A stretch of 64,000 bases of DNA, from assembly GCA_002928735.1 (NCBI GenBank), contig PERL01000003.1, positions 124,001 through 188,000 of the forward strand. The letters are read 5' to 3'. Source of the DNA: Hyphomicrobium sp. (GTDB taxonomy: Bacteria > Pseudomonadota > Alphaproteobacteria > Rhizobiales > Hyphomicrobiaceae). Positions 9,269 through 19,032 of this stretch are shown here, piece by piece. Under the pieces are notes generated by a model that did not search any database, had not been told where the DNA came from, and worked only from the letters and a program-made list of their open reading frames with translations. The number at the start of each line of letters is the position of its first letter. The stretch's first letter is position 1. The position numbers were made by a program, and so were the translations under genes.

Positions 9269-9451
9269 TTAAACCGCTTTGATCAGCGGCATTTCGATCG
9301 ATGCAGCAGCCTTTGCCTTGGGCCCTTCGATCCAGTTGAAGCGATCGGTGCTCAACAGGATGAAGTGGATCAGGACAGCGAGGCTGAACAGGAAGGTCGC
9401 GAGAGCGACCAGCGTTCTGCGAGGATCGAAGAGAAGCCAAATCTTCCACAT
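9269..9451 (-). CDS. pufA: LH1 antenna alpha subunit
   Basis: 60 residues. Short N-terminus [13 protein letters not shown], one membrane helix and the bacteriochlorophyll ligand His29 in the AxxxH context (AVLIH), then RFNW at the membrane exit. The tail after RFNW is about 20 residues and may be trimmed. GGGAG sits about 9 bases before the ATG, and the gene lies 19 bases after pufB. With PufB it forms the ring around the reaction centre. Confidence 0.97.
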   Translation of the reverse strand: MWKIWLLFDPRRTLVALATFLFSLAVLIHFILLSTDRFNWIEGPKAKAAASIEMPLIKAV

Positions 9452-9470
9452 ATTCTCATCTCCCTCTGGG

Positions 9471-9698
9471 TTAAGCCTTGAGCGACGGCAGGTAGCTCAG
9501 GGCGTAGTTTGCGCCGTCAATCAACGACGCGTAGCCGGTCGGCCCCGGAAGCCAGGGACGCCACTGCCACACGAGGAAGTGCGCGATGATCGCGATGACC
9601 GTAAAGATGATGAACGAAGTCATGAAGATCCCGTGGAACTCCTTGGCTTCCGTTTCGGTCAATCCCGACACCGAGCCGCTTCTGTTATCAGCAGCCAT
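9471..9698 (-). CDS. pufB: LH1 antenna beta subunit with C-terminal extension
   Basis: 75 residues. It shows the beta-chain pattern [15 protein letters not shown], conserved His22, ligand His40 (AIIAH) and the exit motif WRPW at 46-49. Most beta chains stop soon after this motif; here about 26 residues follow ([13 protein letters not shown] and on), a periplasmic tail. The start at 9698 has GGAGAG eight bases upstream; the longer upstream frame has no such signal. First antenna gene of the puf group. Confidence 0.95.
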   Translation of the reverse strand: MAADNRSGSVSGLTETEAKEFHGIFMTSFIIFTVIAIIAHFLVWQWRPWLPGPTGYASLIDGANYALSYLPSLKA

Positions 9699-9831
9699 GT
9701 TGGTACTCTCCGTAGTTGGCCTTTCGGCCGTTACCGCGCATCGACCCGCGCGGCAGGGGCAGTCCGTGGCTTTGGACACCACGTCTAGTGTTCGACCGGC
9801 TGTTTAAGGCCGGGCGAATTCTGGCTCGCGC

Positions 9832-10230
9832 TCAGCCCATAAAGGCATAGGCGGCGCTGATGTGAGCGGCCTCGCGGGCCTGCTCGAAAACGGACTTCCT
9901 GATTTCGTTGTCGCCGTTGCGCTGGGCCCACTTGTGGGGCATGGCGCGCTCGATAACGGAGGTCAGAAGGAACACGGCGAACGCCAGCGTGTAGATCAGG
10001 CGGAATTCGATCGCGTCGTGCTTTTTCGGCTTCGACGAGACGCGCGTGGCGGCGGCGTGATTGGCGAAGGCGCGCGATACGGCAGCGGCGCCTGCGGTGG
10101 CTGCTGGCGACGACGGCCGTGATACGGCCACTGGGGCTGCGACGGTGCGGCGCTGCGTGCTGAGGGGAAGTGCGCGGACGCGAACGTAACTCGAGCGGGC
10201 GAGATGCCCCGACATGGATGCGGCTGTCAT
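9832..10230 (-). CDS. pufQ: PufQ-like small membrane protein
   Basis: 132 residues. The ATG overlaps the bchZ stop (ATGA), so translation is probably coupled. Residues 1-70 are basic and rich in Ser/Ala; one membrane helix spans about 76-94 ([19 protein letters not shown]); the end reads [16 protein letters not shown]. Position between bchZ and pufB, the single helix and the C-terminal pattern fit PufQ, a protein linked to bacteriochlorophyll production or delivery. Described PufQ proteins are nearer 75 residues, so the long N-terminal arm is unusual. Confidence 0.65.
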   Translation of the reverse strand: MTAASMSGHLARSSYVRVRALPLSTQRRTVAAPVAVSRPSSPAATAGAAAVSRAFANHAAATRVSSKPKKHDAIEFRLIYTLAFAVFLLTSVIERAMPHKWAQRNGDNEIRKSVFEQAREAAHISAAYAFMG

Positions 10231-11681
10231 GCGGCGTGCCCCTCTTTGATGAACGGTTGCGCCAAGGCAAGGCGGCGTGCGGAGACGCGGGTCTCGCCGG
10301 CTTGGCGTGCAGTGCGTTCGGCGGCGTCGCGCAGGCGCTTGGCAGCCGAGATACGGATCAGAATAGGTTGCTCTTCGATGATGCGGTCGAAGGCATCCTT
10401 GGCATCGTCGTCCCACGGCAATTCCGCGTGGATGCGAGCCGGTGTCGGGTCGACTTTGTCCATGTCGGTGGCGAGCGGAAGAATATGGAACAGCGCATCG
10501 AACAGCGCGTTGCAAACTTCCTGCACGAGATAGGTGGCGCCGGAGTAGCCCATGAAGGGCGTGCCGGTGTGACGGCGAATGATGGCGCCGGGGAAAGAGG
10601 CGGGAATATAGACGCCGCGGCCACCGGCTTCCGCCATATACATGCGCTCGTTGTAACTGCCGAAGAGAACGAGCGGCGGCGTCTGTTTGATGGCGGCGCG
10701 CACGGCGTCATTGTCGGGCTTGATGCCGGGCTTCCTCGGATAGGCGAAGTTGCACGGCAGGCCAAGTTCGGTTTCCAGGAACTGGCGGACGCCGCGCGTG
10801 TAGGTTTCGTTGGCGACGATGCCGAACGAGGCGGTGCCGAAGAAATCCTGTGTGACCGAGCGCCAGAGATCCCAGATGGGCTTGATGGTCGTGTGCTTTT
10901 CCTTGGCGATGAAGGGCTCTGGGTCGAGGCCCAGCATTTCGCCCAGTTTGCGCAGGAAGCGCGTTGTGGAATGGAGGCCGATGGGGGCCTGCAGATACGG
11001 GCGCTCCAGCATTTCGCAGAGCAGGCGGCCATATTCGCGATACATGCAGACGTTGGCTTCAGCGTCGGCGAGCTTGGCCACGTCGGCGACATGTGAGCCG
11101 AGCGGAAACACCATGTTGATTTCGGCGCCGATGCCTTCGATGAGGCGGCGGATCTCGGCGAGATCAGACGGCGTGTTAAAGGTGCCGTAGCTCGGGCCGA
11201 TGATGTTGACCTTGGGTTTCTGGCCTTCGGCGCGCGGCTTCAGATCCGGGATCTTCTTGCGGCCGAACTGGGTCCACAGCCAAGTCAACGCGCGGTCGGC
11301 GCTCTGCCACTGGTCTTCGTCGATGGTGCGCGGCAGGAAGCGCTGGATGTTGGTGCCTTCGGGCGTGACGCCGCCGCCGATCATTTCGGCGATGGAGCCC
11401 GTAACGACGACGGCGGGCATATGCGAATCGAGCGACTTGTGGGCGCGGCGCATGGCGCCTTCGGTGCCGGTCTTGCCGAGCTCTTCCTCGGAGAGGCCGG
11501 TGACGACGATGGGCAACTCATGCGGGGGAAGCGCGTCGGTGTAGTGCAGCACCGACGTGACGGGCAGGTTTTCGCAACCGACGGGACCGTCGATGATGAC
11601 CTGCAGGCCCTTGATGGCGGTGAAGACGTAAACCGAACCCCAGTAACCACCGGCGCGGTCGTGATCTAAGACGAGGGTCAT
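10227..11681 (-). CDS. bchZ: Chlorophyllide a reductase subunit Z
   Basis: 484 residues, a nitrogenase-MoFe-like subunit. With BchY it forms the catalytic part of chlorophyllide a reductase (COR), reducing ring B to give the bacteriochlorin. The N-terminus ([21 protein letters not shown], with a Cys at VGCENLPV) and the C-terminal domain with [15 protein letters not shown]-type residues are typical. The start overlaps the bchY stop and the end overlaps pufQ, each by ATGA. It lies in the bchCXYZ-puf operon. Confidence 0.97.
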   Translation of the reverse strand: MTLVLDHDRAGGYWGSVYVFTAIKGLQVIIDGPVGCENLPVTSVLHYTDALPPHELPIVVTGLSEEELGKTGTEGAMRRAHKSLDSHMPAVVVTGSIAEMIGGGVTPEGTNIQRFLPRTIDEDQWQSADRALTWLWTQFGRKKIPDLKPRAEGQKPKVNIIGPSYGTFNTPSDLAEIRRLIEGIGAEINMVFPLGSHVADVAKLADAEANVCMYREYGRLLCEMLERPYLQAPIGLHSTTRFLRKLGEMLGLDPEPFIAKEKHTTIKPIWDLWRSVTQDFFGTASFGIVANETYTRGVRQFLETELGLPCNFAYPRKPGIKPDNDAVRAAIKQTPPLVLFGSYNERMYMAEAGGRGVYIPASFPGAIIRRHTGTPFMGYSGATYLVQEVCNALFDALFHILPLATDMDKVDPTPARIHAELPWDDDAKDAFDRIIEEQPILIRISAAKRLRDAAERTARQAGETRVSARRLALAQPFIKEGHAA

Positions 11682-13249
11682 AGCATTTCCTCCGCCTTGC
11701 GCTTCTTGGCTTCCTTTTCGATCCGGCGCTTGTACTCGGAGCGGAATTCGGGACGGTCGACGGGCATCTCTTCCCAGACGCCGGTGGCGAAGCCTTCGCC
11801 GACGCCTTCGAAGAAGTCCGTCATAGTGTCGAAGCGATCCTTGCCGGCCATCGCTGCGTTGACGACCTGAGCGAGGGAGCCGGCGCCTGCGGGACCCATC
11901 AACGGACGGGCCGAGATGAGGTTCGTGAAGTAAAGCGCGGGCGTCGACGATTCCTTTGCCTTCTGGACGACGGGCGTCGTGCCGATGGCGAGGTCGGGTT
12001 TGAATTCATGGAAGGCCGCGAGATCCTGTTCCAGCGAGGCGCGGAACTGGATCTGAACGCCCTTTGCTTCAAGCCATTCGCGATCGGCGTCCGACCAGAC
12101 TGTGCGCGGGCAAGCGGTGCCGACGTAACGGACATCAGCGCCGCTTTCGACGAGCAGGCGGGCCACGAGGAGTTCGGAGCCTTCATAGCCCGACATGGTG
12201 ATGCGGCCCTTGATCGGCTTTGCGGCCAGCGCGCCACGGATGGCGGGAAGGAACTTAGCCTTGGCGGCGTCGATCTTGTCGGCTGCGATATTGCAGGCCG
12301 CGCCGATGTTTTCGAGCCAGGCGGCGGTGCCGTCGAGGCCCACGGGCGCGGAGCCCACGACCTTGCGTCCGGCGGCTTCGAATTCGCGGATGCTGGCTTT
12401 GTAGAATGGATGGATGGCGGCGACGGCGGCGCAATCGAGCGCGCCATAGAGTTCGCGCCATTCGCGGGTGGGGACGACGGGGCCGGCGGCGAGGCCAAGC
12501 GGTTCCAGAAGCTGCCCGATGATCATCGGATCGGCGGGGAACATCTCGCCCAAGAGCGTGACTGTCGGCTTGAGGCTAACGCCTGTGCGCGGAGCCTGCA
12601 CGGGGCCGTGTTCGGCTTCGGCGCGGGCGTATTTGAGCATCGCGCCGGCCAGGACGTCTTTGGCTTCGGCGTGGGTGGGGACGCCAAAGCCCGGCACGTC
12701 GATGCCAACGATGCGGACGCCGTTGATTTCCTTCGGTAGCAATTGGAGCGGCACGCCTGAGGCCGTCGGCACGCAGAGGTTCGTCACGATCACCGTGTCA
12801 TAGAGTTCGGGATCGGCGAGCTGATAGACGGCGTCGCGGATGTCTTCGAACAGTTTGCCGGTGACGAGAGATTCGGAATTGAAGGGCACGTAGCCGACGG
12901 TGCGGCGGGCGCCGTAGAAGTGCGATGTGAATGTGAGACCGTACACGCAGCAGGCGGAGCCGGAGAGAACCGTCGCGGTGCGGCGCATGCGCAGGCCGAC
13001 ACGGAGCGAGCCGAACGCCGGGCACATGCTCTGCGGCTGGTCGTGCGGGCCCATCGGATAATCCGCGGCGTAGCGTTCGAGCGTTTCGCTCTTGCCGGCG
13101 GCGACGGCGGCTTTCTTGAGTTCGTCTTTCCCGGCATGGCAGCCGAGACCGTCGACGCCTTTCGCCGTTGCGGCGGGCGCGCACGCATCGGCAGGCGCCG
13201 GTGCTTCCACCGGTCCCACTTCAACGATCTTTTCGTCCAACACCGTCAT
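11678..13249 (-). CDS. bchY: Chlorophyllide a reductase subunit Y
   Basis: 523 residues. Partner of BchZ in COR; the heterotetramer holds [4Fe-4S] clusters at the subunit interface. Cysteine-bearing motifs expected for this are visible: [16 protein letters not shown] and [10 protein letters not shown]. The Ala/Pro-rich first 30 residues are not conserved. It starts 37 bases after bchX and overlaps bchZ by 4 bases. Confidence 0.96.
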   Translation of the reverse strand: MTVLDEKIVEVGPVEAPAPADACAPAATAKGVDGLGCHAGKDELKKAAVAAGKSETLERYAADYPMGPHDQPQSMCPAFGSLRVGLRMRRTATVLSGSACCVYGLTFTSHFYGARRTVGYVPFNSESLVTGKLFEDIRDAVYQLADPELYDTVIVTNLCVPTASGVPLQLLPKEINGVRIVGIDVPGFGVPTHAEAKDVLAGAMLKYARAEAEHGPVQAPRTGVSLKPTVTLLGEMFPADPMIIGQLLEPLGLAAGPVVPTREWRELYGALDCAAVAAIHPFYKASIREFEAAGRKVVGSAPVGLDGTAAWLENIGAACNIAADKIDAAKAKFLPAIRGALAAKPIKGRITMSGYEGSELLVARLLVESGADVRYVGTACPRTVWSDADREWLEAKGVQIQFRASLEQDLAAFHEFKPDLAIGTTPVVQKAKESSTPALYFTNLISARPLMGPAGAGSLAQVVNAAMAGKDRFDTMTDFFEGVGEGFATGVWEEMPVDRPEFRSEYKRRIEKEAKKRKAEEML

Positions 13250-13286
13250 GCCAAGAGGCTCCCCGCCCCAAACAAACTGATGAAAC

Positions 13287-14306
13287 TCACACCGTGTCGT
13301 AGATCACTTCGAGCGACGGCTTGCTCACCGCGGTACCGCCGCACATGTCTTCGAAGCTTGCCGGTTCCAGCACCACATCGCGGCCGACGACATCGCTGGC
13401 GAAGAGGCCGAGAAGGCCATCCTGCGACAGCGGCGAGGGACGGACGGGCGGTGCGCTCGCAACGTTGAGGGCGAGTTCCTCGAACAAAGACGCCCATTCG
13501 CCGCCGGGAAGGCCGATGATTTCGTAGTTGGCGCTCTTACGGCGGATATCTTCGTTGGCCGGGATTGCGGCCAGAACCGGGATACCGGCGGCGTTGGCGA
13601 AGGCGCGTGCTTCACCTGTGCCATCGTCCTTATTGATCACCATGCCGGCGACGCCGACGTTGCCGCCGAGTTTGCGGAAGTATTCGACCGCGGAGCAGAC
13701 GTTGTTGGCGACGTAAAGCGACTGGAGATCGTTGGAGCCGACGACGATGACCTTCTGGCACATGTCGCGGGCGATCGGCAGACCGAAGCCGCCGCAGACG
13801 ACGTCGCCGAGGAAGTCGAGCAGCACATAGTCGAAGCCCCACTCGTGGAAGCCCAACTTCTCTAGCGTTTCGAAGCCGTGGATGATGCCGCGTCCACCGC
13901 AGCCGCGGCCGACTTCGGGGCCGCCCAATTCCATGGCGAAGACGCCGTCGCGCTTGAAGCAGACGTCGGAGATCTTGAGCTCTTCGCCGGCAAGCTTCTT
14001 TTTCGCGCTGGTTTCGATGATGGTCGGCGTGGCGCGGCCACCAAAGAGCAACGACGTTGTGTCGCTCTTGGGGTCGCAGCCGATGAGGAGGACGCGTTTG
14101 CCGAGCTGAGCCATCATGTAGGACAGGTTGGCGAGCGCGAAGCTCTTGCCACTGCCGCCCTTGCCGTAGATAGCGATGATCTGCGTTTCCTTCGTTTCCG
14201 AGCCGGCCTTGGGCACGGGATCGGGTTCCTGGGCGGCTTCATCGCGCAGGAAATCCTTCATCGAAGGCTTTAGAGCGTTGACTGTCGTCGTTCCGCACGC
14301 GCTCAT
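13287..14306 (-). CDS. bchX: Chlorophyllide a reductase iron protein X
   Basis: 339 residues, homologous to nitrogenase iron protein NifH. The ATP-binding loop is YGKGGSGKS and cluster-ligating cysteines are in GRGCGGRG and GDVVCGGFG. It passes electrons one at a time to BchYZ at the cost of ATP. The N-terminal 50 residues before the P-loop are longer than in BchL, as usual for BchX. I chose ATG 14306 because it overlaps the bchC stop (ATGA) and has GGAGAG upstream; the frame extends further but antisense to bchC coding is not credible. Confidence 0.96.
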   Translation of the reverse strand: MSACGTTTVNALKPSMKDFLRDEAAQEPDPVPKAGSETKETQIIAIYGKGGSGKSFALANLSYMMAQLGKRVLLIGCDPKSDTTSLLFGGRATPTIIETSAKKKLAGEELKISDVCFKRDGVFAMELGGPEVGRGCGGRGIIHGFETLEKLGFHEWGFDYVLLDFLGDVVCGGFGLPIARDMCQKVIVVGSNDLQSLYVANNVCSAVEYFRKLGGNVGVAGMVINKDDGTGEARAFANAAGIPVLAAIPANEDIRRKSANYEIIGLPGGEWASLFEELALNVASAPPVRPSPLSQDGLLGLFASDVVGRDVVLEPASFEDMCGGTAVSKPSLEVIYDTV

Positions 14307-15244
14307 GAACAGGCTCTCCAATCGAGGATCATTTTCAGGCAATCGGGGTCCGTGAAGGCCGTGCGATACGCTTCGCTGGCGGCCGTCGCGGGTTCGCGAT
14401 GGGTGATGAGGCCGTCGAGCGAGAGCGCATTGCGCTCGATGAGATCGCGGACGGCGACGAGATCGTGTTCTTTCCATTCGGCAGCGACGCGCAGGCGGGC
14501 TTCGCGCATGAAGGCCGGGGGGAAGGCGAAGGACAGCGGCTCGCTATAGAAGCCGGCGAGGACGATTTCGCCACCGGGCGATAGCTTGCCGATGAGGGTG
14601 TCGAGCAACTTGGAGTCGCCCGAGACGTCGCAAATCGCGGCGTAGCCACGGCGTGTGTCAGTGGTGGGATCGATGACGGTGTAGCCTTCAGCGCCGGCGG
14701 CGCGGCGGGCGTTGGTTTCCCAGACGACGGGGGCTTCGCCGCCGACGGCGATGACGAGGCGCGCGATCAGGCGGCCGAGAACACCGTGGCCGATGATCAA
14801 CTGCGGGAGTGCGGAGCGGCCGACGTCGAGGGCGTGATAGGCGGTGGCGGCCAGTGCGAGCAGGACACCTTGTTCGCCGAGGCTCTCGTCGAAGCGGGTG
14901 GCTTTCGCGCCAGGTACCACGACGCGCGAGGAGGCGCCGCCGAAGAGGCCTTTGATGTCGCCGTAGCAGCGGGCGCCGGGGACGAAGACGCGATCGCCGA
15001 CGGTGGCGCCAGAGCGGCTGCCAGCTTCGCGGATGCGGCCGACGGACTCATAACCCGGAACAAGGGGATAGCCGAGCCCGGGGAAGGGGGGCATGCGGCC
15101 GGACCAGAGCAAGCGCTCGGTGCCCGTGGAGATCCCGCTCCACTCGATATCGACCACGACGTCTTCTTCTCCCGGCTCCGGCAAGGGAAGTCGGCTGAGC
15201 ACAAGGCGCTCCGGCTCTTCGAGCACGACAGCGAGGGTGTTCAT
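14303..15244 (-). CDS. bchC: Bacteriochlorophyllide a dehydrogenase (3-hydroxyethyl oxidation)
   Basis: 313 residues, a medium-chain dehydrogenase of the BchC/BchA type. It oxidises the 3-hydroxyethyl group of the bacteriochlorin to the 3-acetyl group of bacteriochlorophyllide a. Recognised blocks are SGISTGTERLLWSGRMPPFPG-like residues and the nucleotide-binding region LIIGHGVLGRLIARL. It is the first gene after a tandem PpsR operator, and is probably the head of the bchCXYZ-puf operon while also being reached by crtEF read-through. Confidence 0.95.
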   Translation of the reverse strand: MNTLAVVLEEPERLVLSRLPLPEPGEEDVVVDIEWSGISTGTERLLWSGRMPPFPGLGYPLVPGYESVGRIREAGSRSGATVGDRVFVPGARCYGDIKGLFGGASSRVVVPGAKATRFDESLGEQGVLLALAATAYHALDVGRSALPQLIIGHGVLGRLIARLVIAVGGEAPVVWETNARRAAGAEGYTVIDPTTDTRRGYAAICDVSGDSKLLDTLIGKLSPGGEIVLAGFYSEPLSFAFPPAFMREARLRVAAEWKEHDLVAVRDLIERNALSLDGLITHREPATAASEAYRTAFTDPDCLKMILDWRACS

Positions 15245-15314
15245 CCGGGGAAAACTCGCGATCCTTGGAGGCCAGGGCGCCTGGGGTATCCCGGCGCCTG
15301 CCTCCTTCTACGGG

Positions 15315-15358
15315 TGTCAATCTAAGCGGACAGTTTAAAGTGTCAAGCAAGATGAACA
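15315..15358. promoter_or_regulatory. Tandem PpsR boxes upstream of bchC
   Basis: Two perfect TGT-N12-ACA sites: TGTCAATCTAAGCGGACA at 15315-15332 and TGTCAAGCAAGATGAACA at 15341-15358. They begin 26 bp apart and lie 71-114 bp before the bchC start, within the gap after crtF. PpsR/CrtJ normally binds such pairs cooperatively under oxidising conditions to repress pigment genes. PpsR is encoded in this window. The best operator here, since both boxes are intact. Confidence 0.85.
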
Positions 15359-15366
15359 GTTTTGGG

Positions 15367-16548
15367 TCATGTTTGTGCGACAATCAGACTCGTTTGAAGC
15401 GGCACGCGGGTTGGTACAGCGCGCACGTCGCTGAATCCGCTGCGTCGCAGCATGTTTTCGATGGTGCCCAGGCTGCGTGGGCGGCCCGACCGCATGGCCA
15501 TGAGATAAAAGGCGAAATAGGCGTCGCCCATCCGTTCGGCGCCACGCGTTTCCGCCAAAGGTTCGGCAATCAGAAGGTGTCCACCGGGTGGGAGCGAGCG
15601 ATGGATGTTGGTCAGAAGCTGTGCGGCCTTTTCGTCGTCGTGATCGTGGAGAATTCTGACAAGCGTCACGATATCCGCGCCTATGGGCAGCTCATCGGTG
15701 AAAAAACTGCCACCAAACGTCTGGGCGCGGTCCGCCAGGCCATTTGCAGCGATGTTTTTTTGCGCCCGCGCGGCGACGGCCGGCAGATCGAACATCATGA
15801 GAGCCAGATGGGTGTAGCGCTCGCCGGCCGAGCAGAGGAAGCGGCCTTCGCCGCCCCCGACATCGAGCAGACACTTGTGATTCTGGAAGGGATAGGCGTC
15901 GAGGATTTCGCTCGCCACCAAGGGCTGTGAGGCCGACATCAACGCGCTGTAGCCGCGGACCGCTTCGTCGGGGAGCTTGGAAGGATCTTCCGATTGTGCG
16001 TAAGCCCAATAGCGGGACAGCGCCGTTTCGCGGTCGGGATGGCGCAGAAAATCGACTGGATCTGCAAGATCTGAATAGAGAATCGCATTGTGCTCGACCA
16101 TCGCGGCGATGCCGGGATTGGCGAGAATGGCGGCGCCATTCATGCCGAGGCCGTAGCGGCCGTCTTTCAATTTGCACATGAGGTCAAGTGAGACTGCGGC
16201 GTCGAGCAAGCGGCGGGCGGGATCGAGGGGAAGGTTCGCGCGCGCGGCGATCGCTTCGAGGGTGAGCGGTTGTTTCTCGAGAAGCCGGAAAAGATCGAGT
16301 CGCACGCAGGCGAGCAGGACTTGCGAATAGATGAAACCGGAAAGTAGATCGAAGACGGCGCGCGCCTTGCCACGCGCGATCGTGCGGATGCCGGGCGTGC
16401 TGGAGGCAAATTTCTGGAAGCGGGGGTTGGCGAGCAGGCGATTGCGGATCGACAGCCAACGCTCAGCCAGAGACGACACGTGCGGAATTTCCTTTGCAGG
16501 CGGCGCACCGGAAGCGTCCGCAATGGGGATGGCGCCCCGGCGGGTCAT
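15367..16548 (-). CDS. crtF: Hydroxyneurosporene/demethylspheroidene O-methyltransferase
   Basis: 393 residues. The first 100 residues carry a dimerisation/winged-helix part, followed by a SAM-methyltransferase domain with LLDVGGGEGRFL and a conserved DLPAVAARA segment. CrtF methylates the C-1 hydroxyl of hydroxylated carotenoids, giving methoxy carotenoids such as spirilloxanthin. ATG 16548 overlaps the crtE stop by ATGA, which decides the start. Confidence 0.93.
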   Translation of the reverse strand: MTRRGAIPIADASGAPPAKEIPHVSSLAERWLSIRNRLLANPRFQKFASSTPGIRTIARGKARAVFDLLSGFIYSQVLLACVRLDLFRLLEKQPLTLEAIAARANLPLDPARRLLDAAVSLDLMCKLKDGRYGLGMNGAAILANPGIAAMVEHNAILYSDLADPVDFLRHPDRETALSRYWAYAQSEDPSKLPDEAVRGYSALMSASQPLVASEILDAYPFQNHKCLLDVGGGEGRFLCSAGERYTHLALMMFDLPAVAARAQKNIAANGLADRAQTFGGSFFTDELPIGADIVTLVRILHDHDDEKAAQLLTNIHRSLPPGGHLLIAEPLAETRGAERMGDAYFAFYLMAMRSGRPRSLGTIENMLRRSGFSDVRAVPTRVPLQTSLIVAQT

Positions 16549-17411
16549 GCCGCCTGACGGGCCAGTTCTTTGGGTACGAAGCGTGTCGACTCCGCAAGGA
16601 TGATGGTGCGCAGTTCGTCCGAGCCAGGGCATTCTGGGATCGACTCGAGCGCTTCTTTCATCAGGTCTTTCAGGCGTTTGGTGGCGCCTTCGATGCCGAG
16701 GCTGCACGCGGTTGGACGATGGTGGGCCGCGTCTTGGCCGGAGGGCTTACCGATGTCGGCGGCCTTGCCGAGGAGATCGTGCAGATCGTCGGCGACCTGG
16801 TATGCCTCGCCAATGCATTCGCCGAGGCGGCGCCAGCGATCGGGAGACTGGCCGGCGGCGAGAGCACCGGCTTCGGTGGCCGCGGCGAAAAGCGAACCAG
16901 TTTTTTCGCGGTGATATTTTGCGAGTTCAACTTCGGGTTCGCATTCCCAGGCCTGGCCGGCAACGATGCCGTGGGGCATGCCAACGGAGCTTGAGATTTT
17001 GGTCAGCAGGCCCGGAAGGCGAAGCGGAGATGAGGCGGCGGCGACCGCGAGGCATTCGAAGGCCATGACGATCAAAGCGTCACCGGCGAGGACGGCAAGG
17101 GGTTCGCCGAAGGCCATATGAACTGACGGCTTGCCGCGGCGGAGCGCGGCGTCGTCGAAGCAGGGCAGGTCATCGTGGACGAGCGACGAGCAATGCAGCA
17201 GTTCGATGGAAGCGGCAGCGGCTTCGGCTAGGCCCGGCTGATCGTCGCCGCAGGCGTGCGCGACCGAGAGACAGAGGCGCGGGCGAACGCGGGCACCGCC
17301 CGGAAAGACGGCGTAGCGCAGCGCGGCTGCGAGTTTTGGAGGCGACCCTGAGGTTTCGCCCCGTGCCAGGATCATCTCCAAGGTTTGTTCAATACGTGCC
17401 GTGGCATCCAT
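16545..17411 (-). CDS. crtE: Geranylgeranyl diphosphate synthase
   Basis: 288 residues. First Asp-rich motif in LVHDDLPCFDDAALRRGKPS and second in YQVADDLHDL, the metal-diphosphate binding sites of polyprenyl synthases; the GGARVRPRL motif is also present. It makes C20 diphosphate for phytoene and for the bacteriochlorophyll tail. A GAGAGGA element precedes the ATG. Divergent from crtD with a shared PpsR-controlled promoter region and followed directly by crtF. Confidence 0.95.
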   Translation of the reverse strand: MDATARIEQTLEMILARGETSGSPPKLAAALRYAVFPGGARVRPRLCLSVAHACGDDQPGLAEAAAASIELLHCSSLVHDDLPCFDDAALRRGKPSVHMAFGEPLAVLAGDALIVMAFECLAVAAASSPLRLPGLLTKISSSVGMPHGIVAGQAWECEPEVELAKYHREKTGSLFAAATEAGALAAGQSPDRWRRLGECIGEAYQVADDLHDLLGKAADIGKPSGQDAAHHRPTACSLGIEGATKRLKDLMKEALESIPECPGSDELRTIILAESTRFVPKELARQAA

Positions 17412-17435
17412 GGAACAGTCCTCTCGCGACAGAAG

Positions 17436-17479
17436 TGTAATCCTAATTGGTCTTTTATGATTGTCTAGTAAAATAGACA
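17436..17479. promoter_or_regulatory. PpsR operator between crtE and crtD
   Basis: A perfect, nearly palindromic box TGTCTAGTAAAATAGACA lies at 17462-17479. Exactly 26 bp earlier a half box starts (TGTAATCCTAATTGGTCT, 17436-17453), with the left TGT kept and the right ACA lost. Sited in the 121-bp divergent gap, it can control crtEF leftward and crtDC rightward together. Confidence 0.8.
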
Positions 17480-17532
17480 CTTTTATGCGAGGCTCTGTGT
17501 AAAGCGGGAATTGATAGCCGGACGGGACGAAC

Positions 17533-19032
17533 GTGAAGGGGAAAGTGATCGTCGTCGGCGCGGGTGTGGCGGGGCTTGTTTCGGCTCTGGAGCTGGCGCG
17601 GGCGGGGTATGACGTGCAGGTCGTCGAACGGCAGGCTGCGCCCGGGGGCAAAATGCGTCAGGTCTTTGCCGGGGGTAAGCCGGTGGATGCGGGGCCGACG
17701 GTGTTTACCATGCGCTGGGTGTTCGAGCGCATTTTCGGCGATGCGGGCCGTGTGTTCGCGGAAGAAGTTCGCTTGAAACCCTTATCCATTCTGGCGCGGC
17801 ACGCATGGGATGGGGATCGCCGTCTCGATTTGTTTGCGGGCGTGGAGCAATCGGCGGATGCGATTGGAGTCTTTGCGGGTCCGCGCGAGGCGGAGGGCTT
17901 CCGGCAATTCTGTGCCAGAGCGCGCGATGTCTATCAGACACTAGAAGAGCCGTTTATTCGCTCGCCGCAGCCAACGCCGATTTCGCTGGCGTTTTCGTCG
18001 GGACTACGCGGCCTCACAGATATGTGGCGTATATCGCCCTTTTCGACACTGTGGTCGGCATTGGGCGATCACTTCCAAGACCCCAGGTTGCGGCAGTTGT
18101 TCGGGCGATATGCTACTTATTGCGGGTCGTCGCCGTTCGATGCGCCGGCGACCTTGATGCTGGTCGCACACGTCGAGCAGGATGGCGTGTGGATTATTGA
18201 AGACGGCATGCATGCGCTGGCGAAATCTCTGGAGACCATCGCGCGGGAAAACGGCGCGCGGTTCACTTATGGCGTCGAGGTGGAAGAGGTTCTTACTGCG
18301 GCGGGGCGAATATCCGGCGTTCGGTTGCGCAACGGTGAGGTTCTCGAAGCGGAGAACGTGATCGTCAACGCGGATTCGGCGGCGGTAGCGGCAGGCTTGC
18401 TTGGCCGGTCCGTTGCGTCGACGGTGTCGCCGTTGCGGCGCGATCAGCGCTCGCTGTCGGCGATGACATGGGTGATGAATGCCGAGACGCGCGGTTTTCC
18501 GCTCGTCCGGCACAACGTCTTCTTTTCCGACAACTATCAGGCCGAGTTCGATGATATTTTCGGGCGGTCGCGGCTGCCGCGGGAGCCCACGGTTTATGTC
18601 TGCGCGCAGGATCGCAGCGACGATGCAGCGGAATTCCAAGGCGGACGCGAGCGGCTGCTCGTGCTCGTCAATGCTCCGGCGACGGGCGACTCGGATCGGT
18701 TTACAGGCGCGGAGGCCGCGGAATGCGAGGAGAGGACTTTTGCGCTTCTAGCGCGGCTTGGCTTGGACGTGGATCGGGCGGATTCGGATACGGTTTTGAC
18801 GACGCCGGCGGGGTTCCACGATCTCTTTCCCGCGACGGGTGGGGCGCTTTACGGCGCGGCATCCCATGGCTGGATGGCCTCGTTCAGCAGACCGGGGGGC
18901 AAGACGCGCATCCCGGGATTGTATCTGGCGGGGGGCAGCGTGCATCCGGGGCCGGGCGTGCCAATGGCAGCGCTTTCGGGATGGCTGGCGGCGGCCCAGT
19001 TGGCGGTGGACCACAATTCGACTCGCCTGTAG
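17533..19032 (+). CDS. crtD: Methoxyneurosporene (hydroxyneurosporene) 3,4-desaturase
   Basis: 499 residues, CrtI-family flavoprotein. The FAD-binding start is VIVVGAGVAGLVSALELARAGYDV and the C-terminal signature is GLYLAGGSVHPGPGVPMAALSG. It is told from CrtI by its position next to crtC and by the blocks DAGPTVFTMRWVFERIF and YATYCGSSPFDAPATLM. It inserts the 3,4 double bond in the spirilloxanthin pathway. The GTG start is preceded by only a weak GGGACG element. It overlaps crtC. Confidence 0.92.
   Translation: MKGKVIVVGAGVAGLVSALELARAGYDVQVVERQAAPGGKMRQVFAGGKPVDAGPTVFTMRWVFERIFGDAGRVFAEEVRLKPLSILARHAWDGDRRLDLFAGVEQSADAIGVFAGPREAEGFRQFCARARDVYQTLEEPFIRSPQPTPISLAFSSGLRGLTDMWRISPFSTLWSALGDHFQDPRLRQLFGRYATYCGSSPFDAPATLMLVAHVEQDGVWIIEDGMHALAKSLETIARENGARFTYGVEVEEVLTAAGRISGVRLRNGEVLEAENVIVNADSAAVAAGLLGRSVASTVSPLRRDQRSLSAMTWVMNAETRGFPLVRHNVFFSDNYQAEFDDIFGRSRLPREPTVYVCAQDRSDDAAEFQGGRERLLVLVNAPATGDSDRFTGAEAAECEERTFALLARLGLDVDRADSDTVLTTPAGFHDLFPATGGALYGAASHGWMASFSRPGGKTRIPGLYLAGGSVHPGPGVPMAALSGWLAAAQLAVDHNSTRL

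Noticed and set aside
10170-11096. 308-residue open frame on the plus strand
   Set aside because: Antisense to bchZ, no domain recognised.
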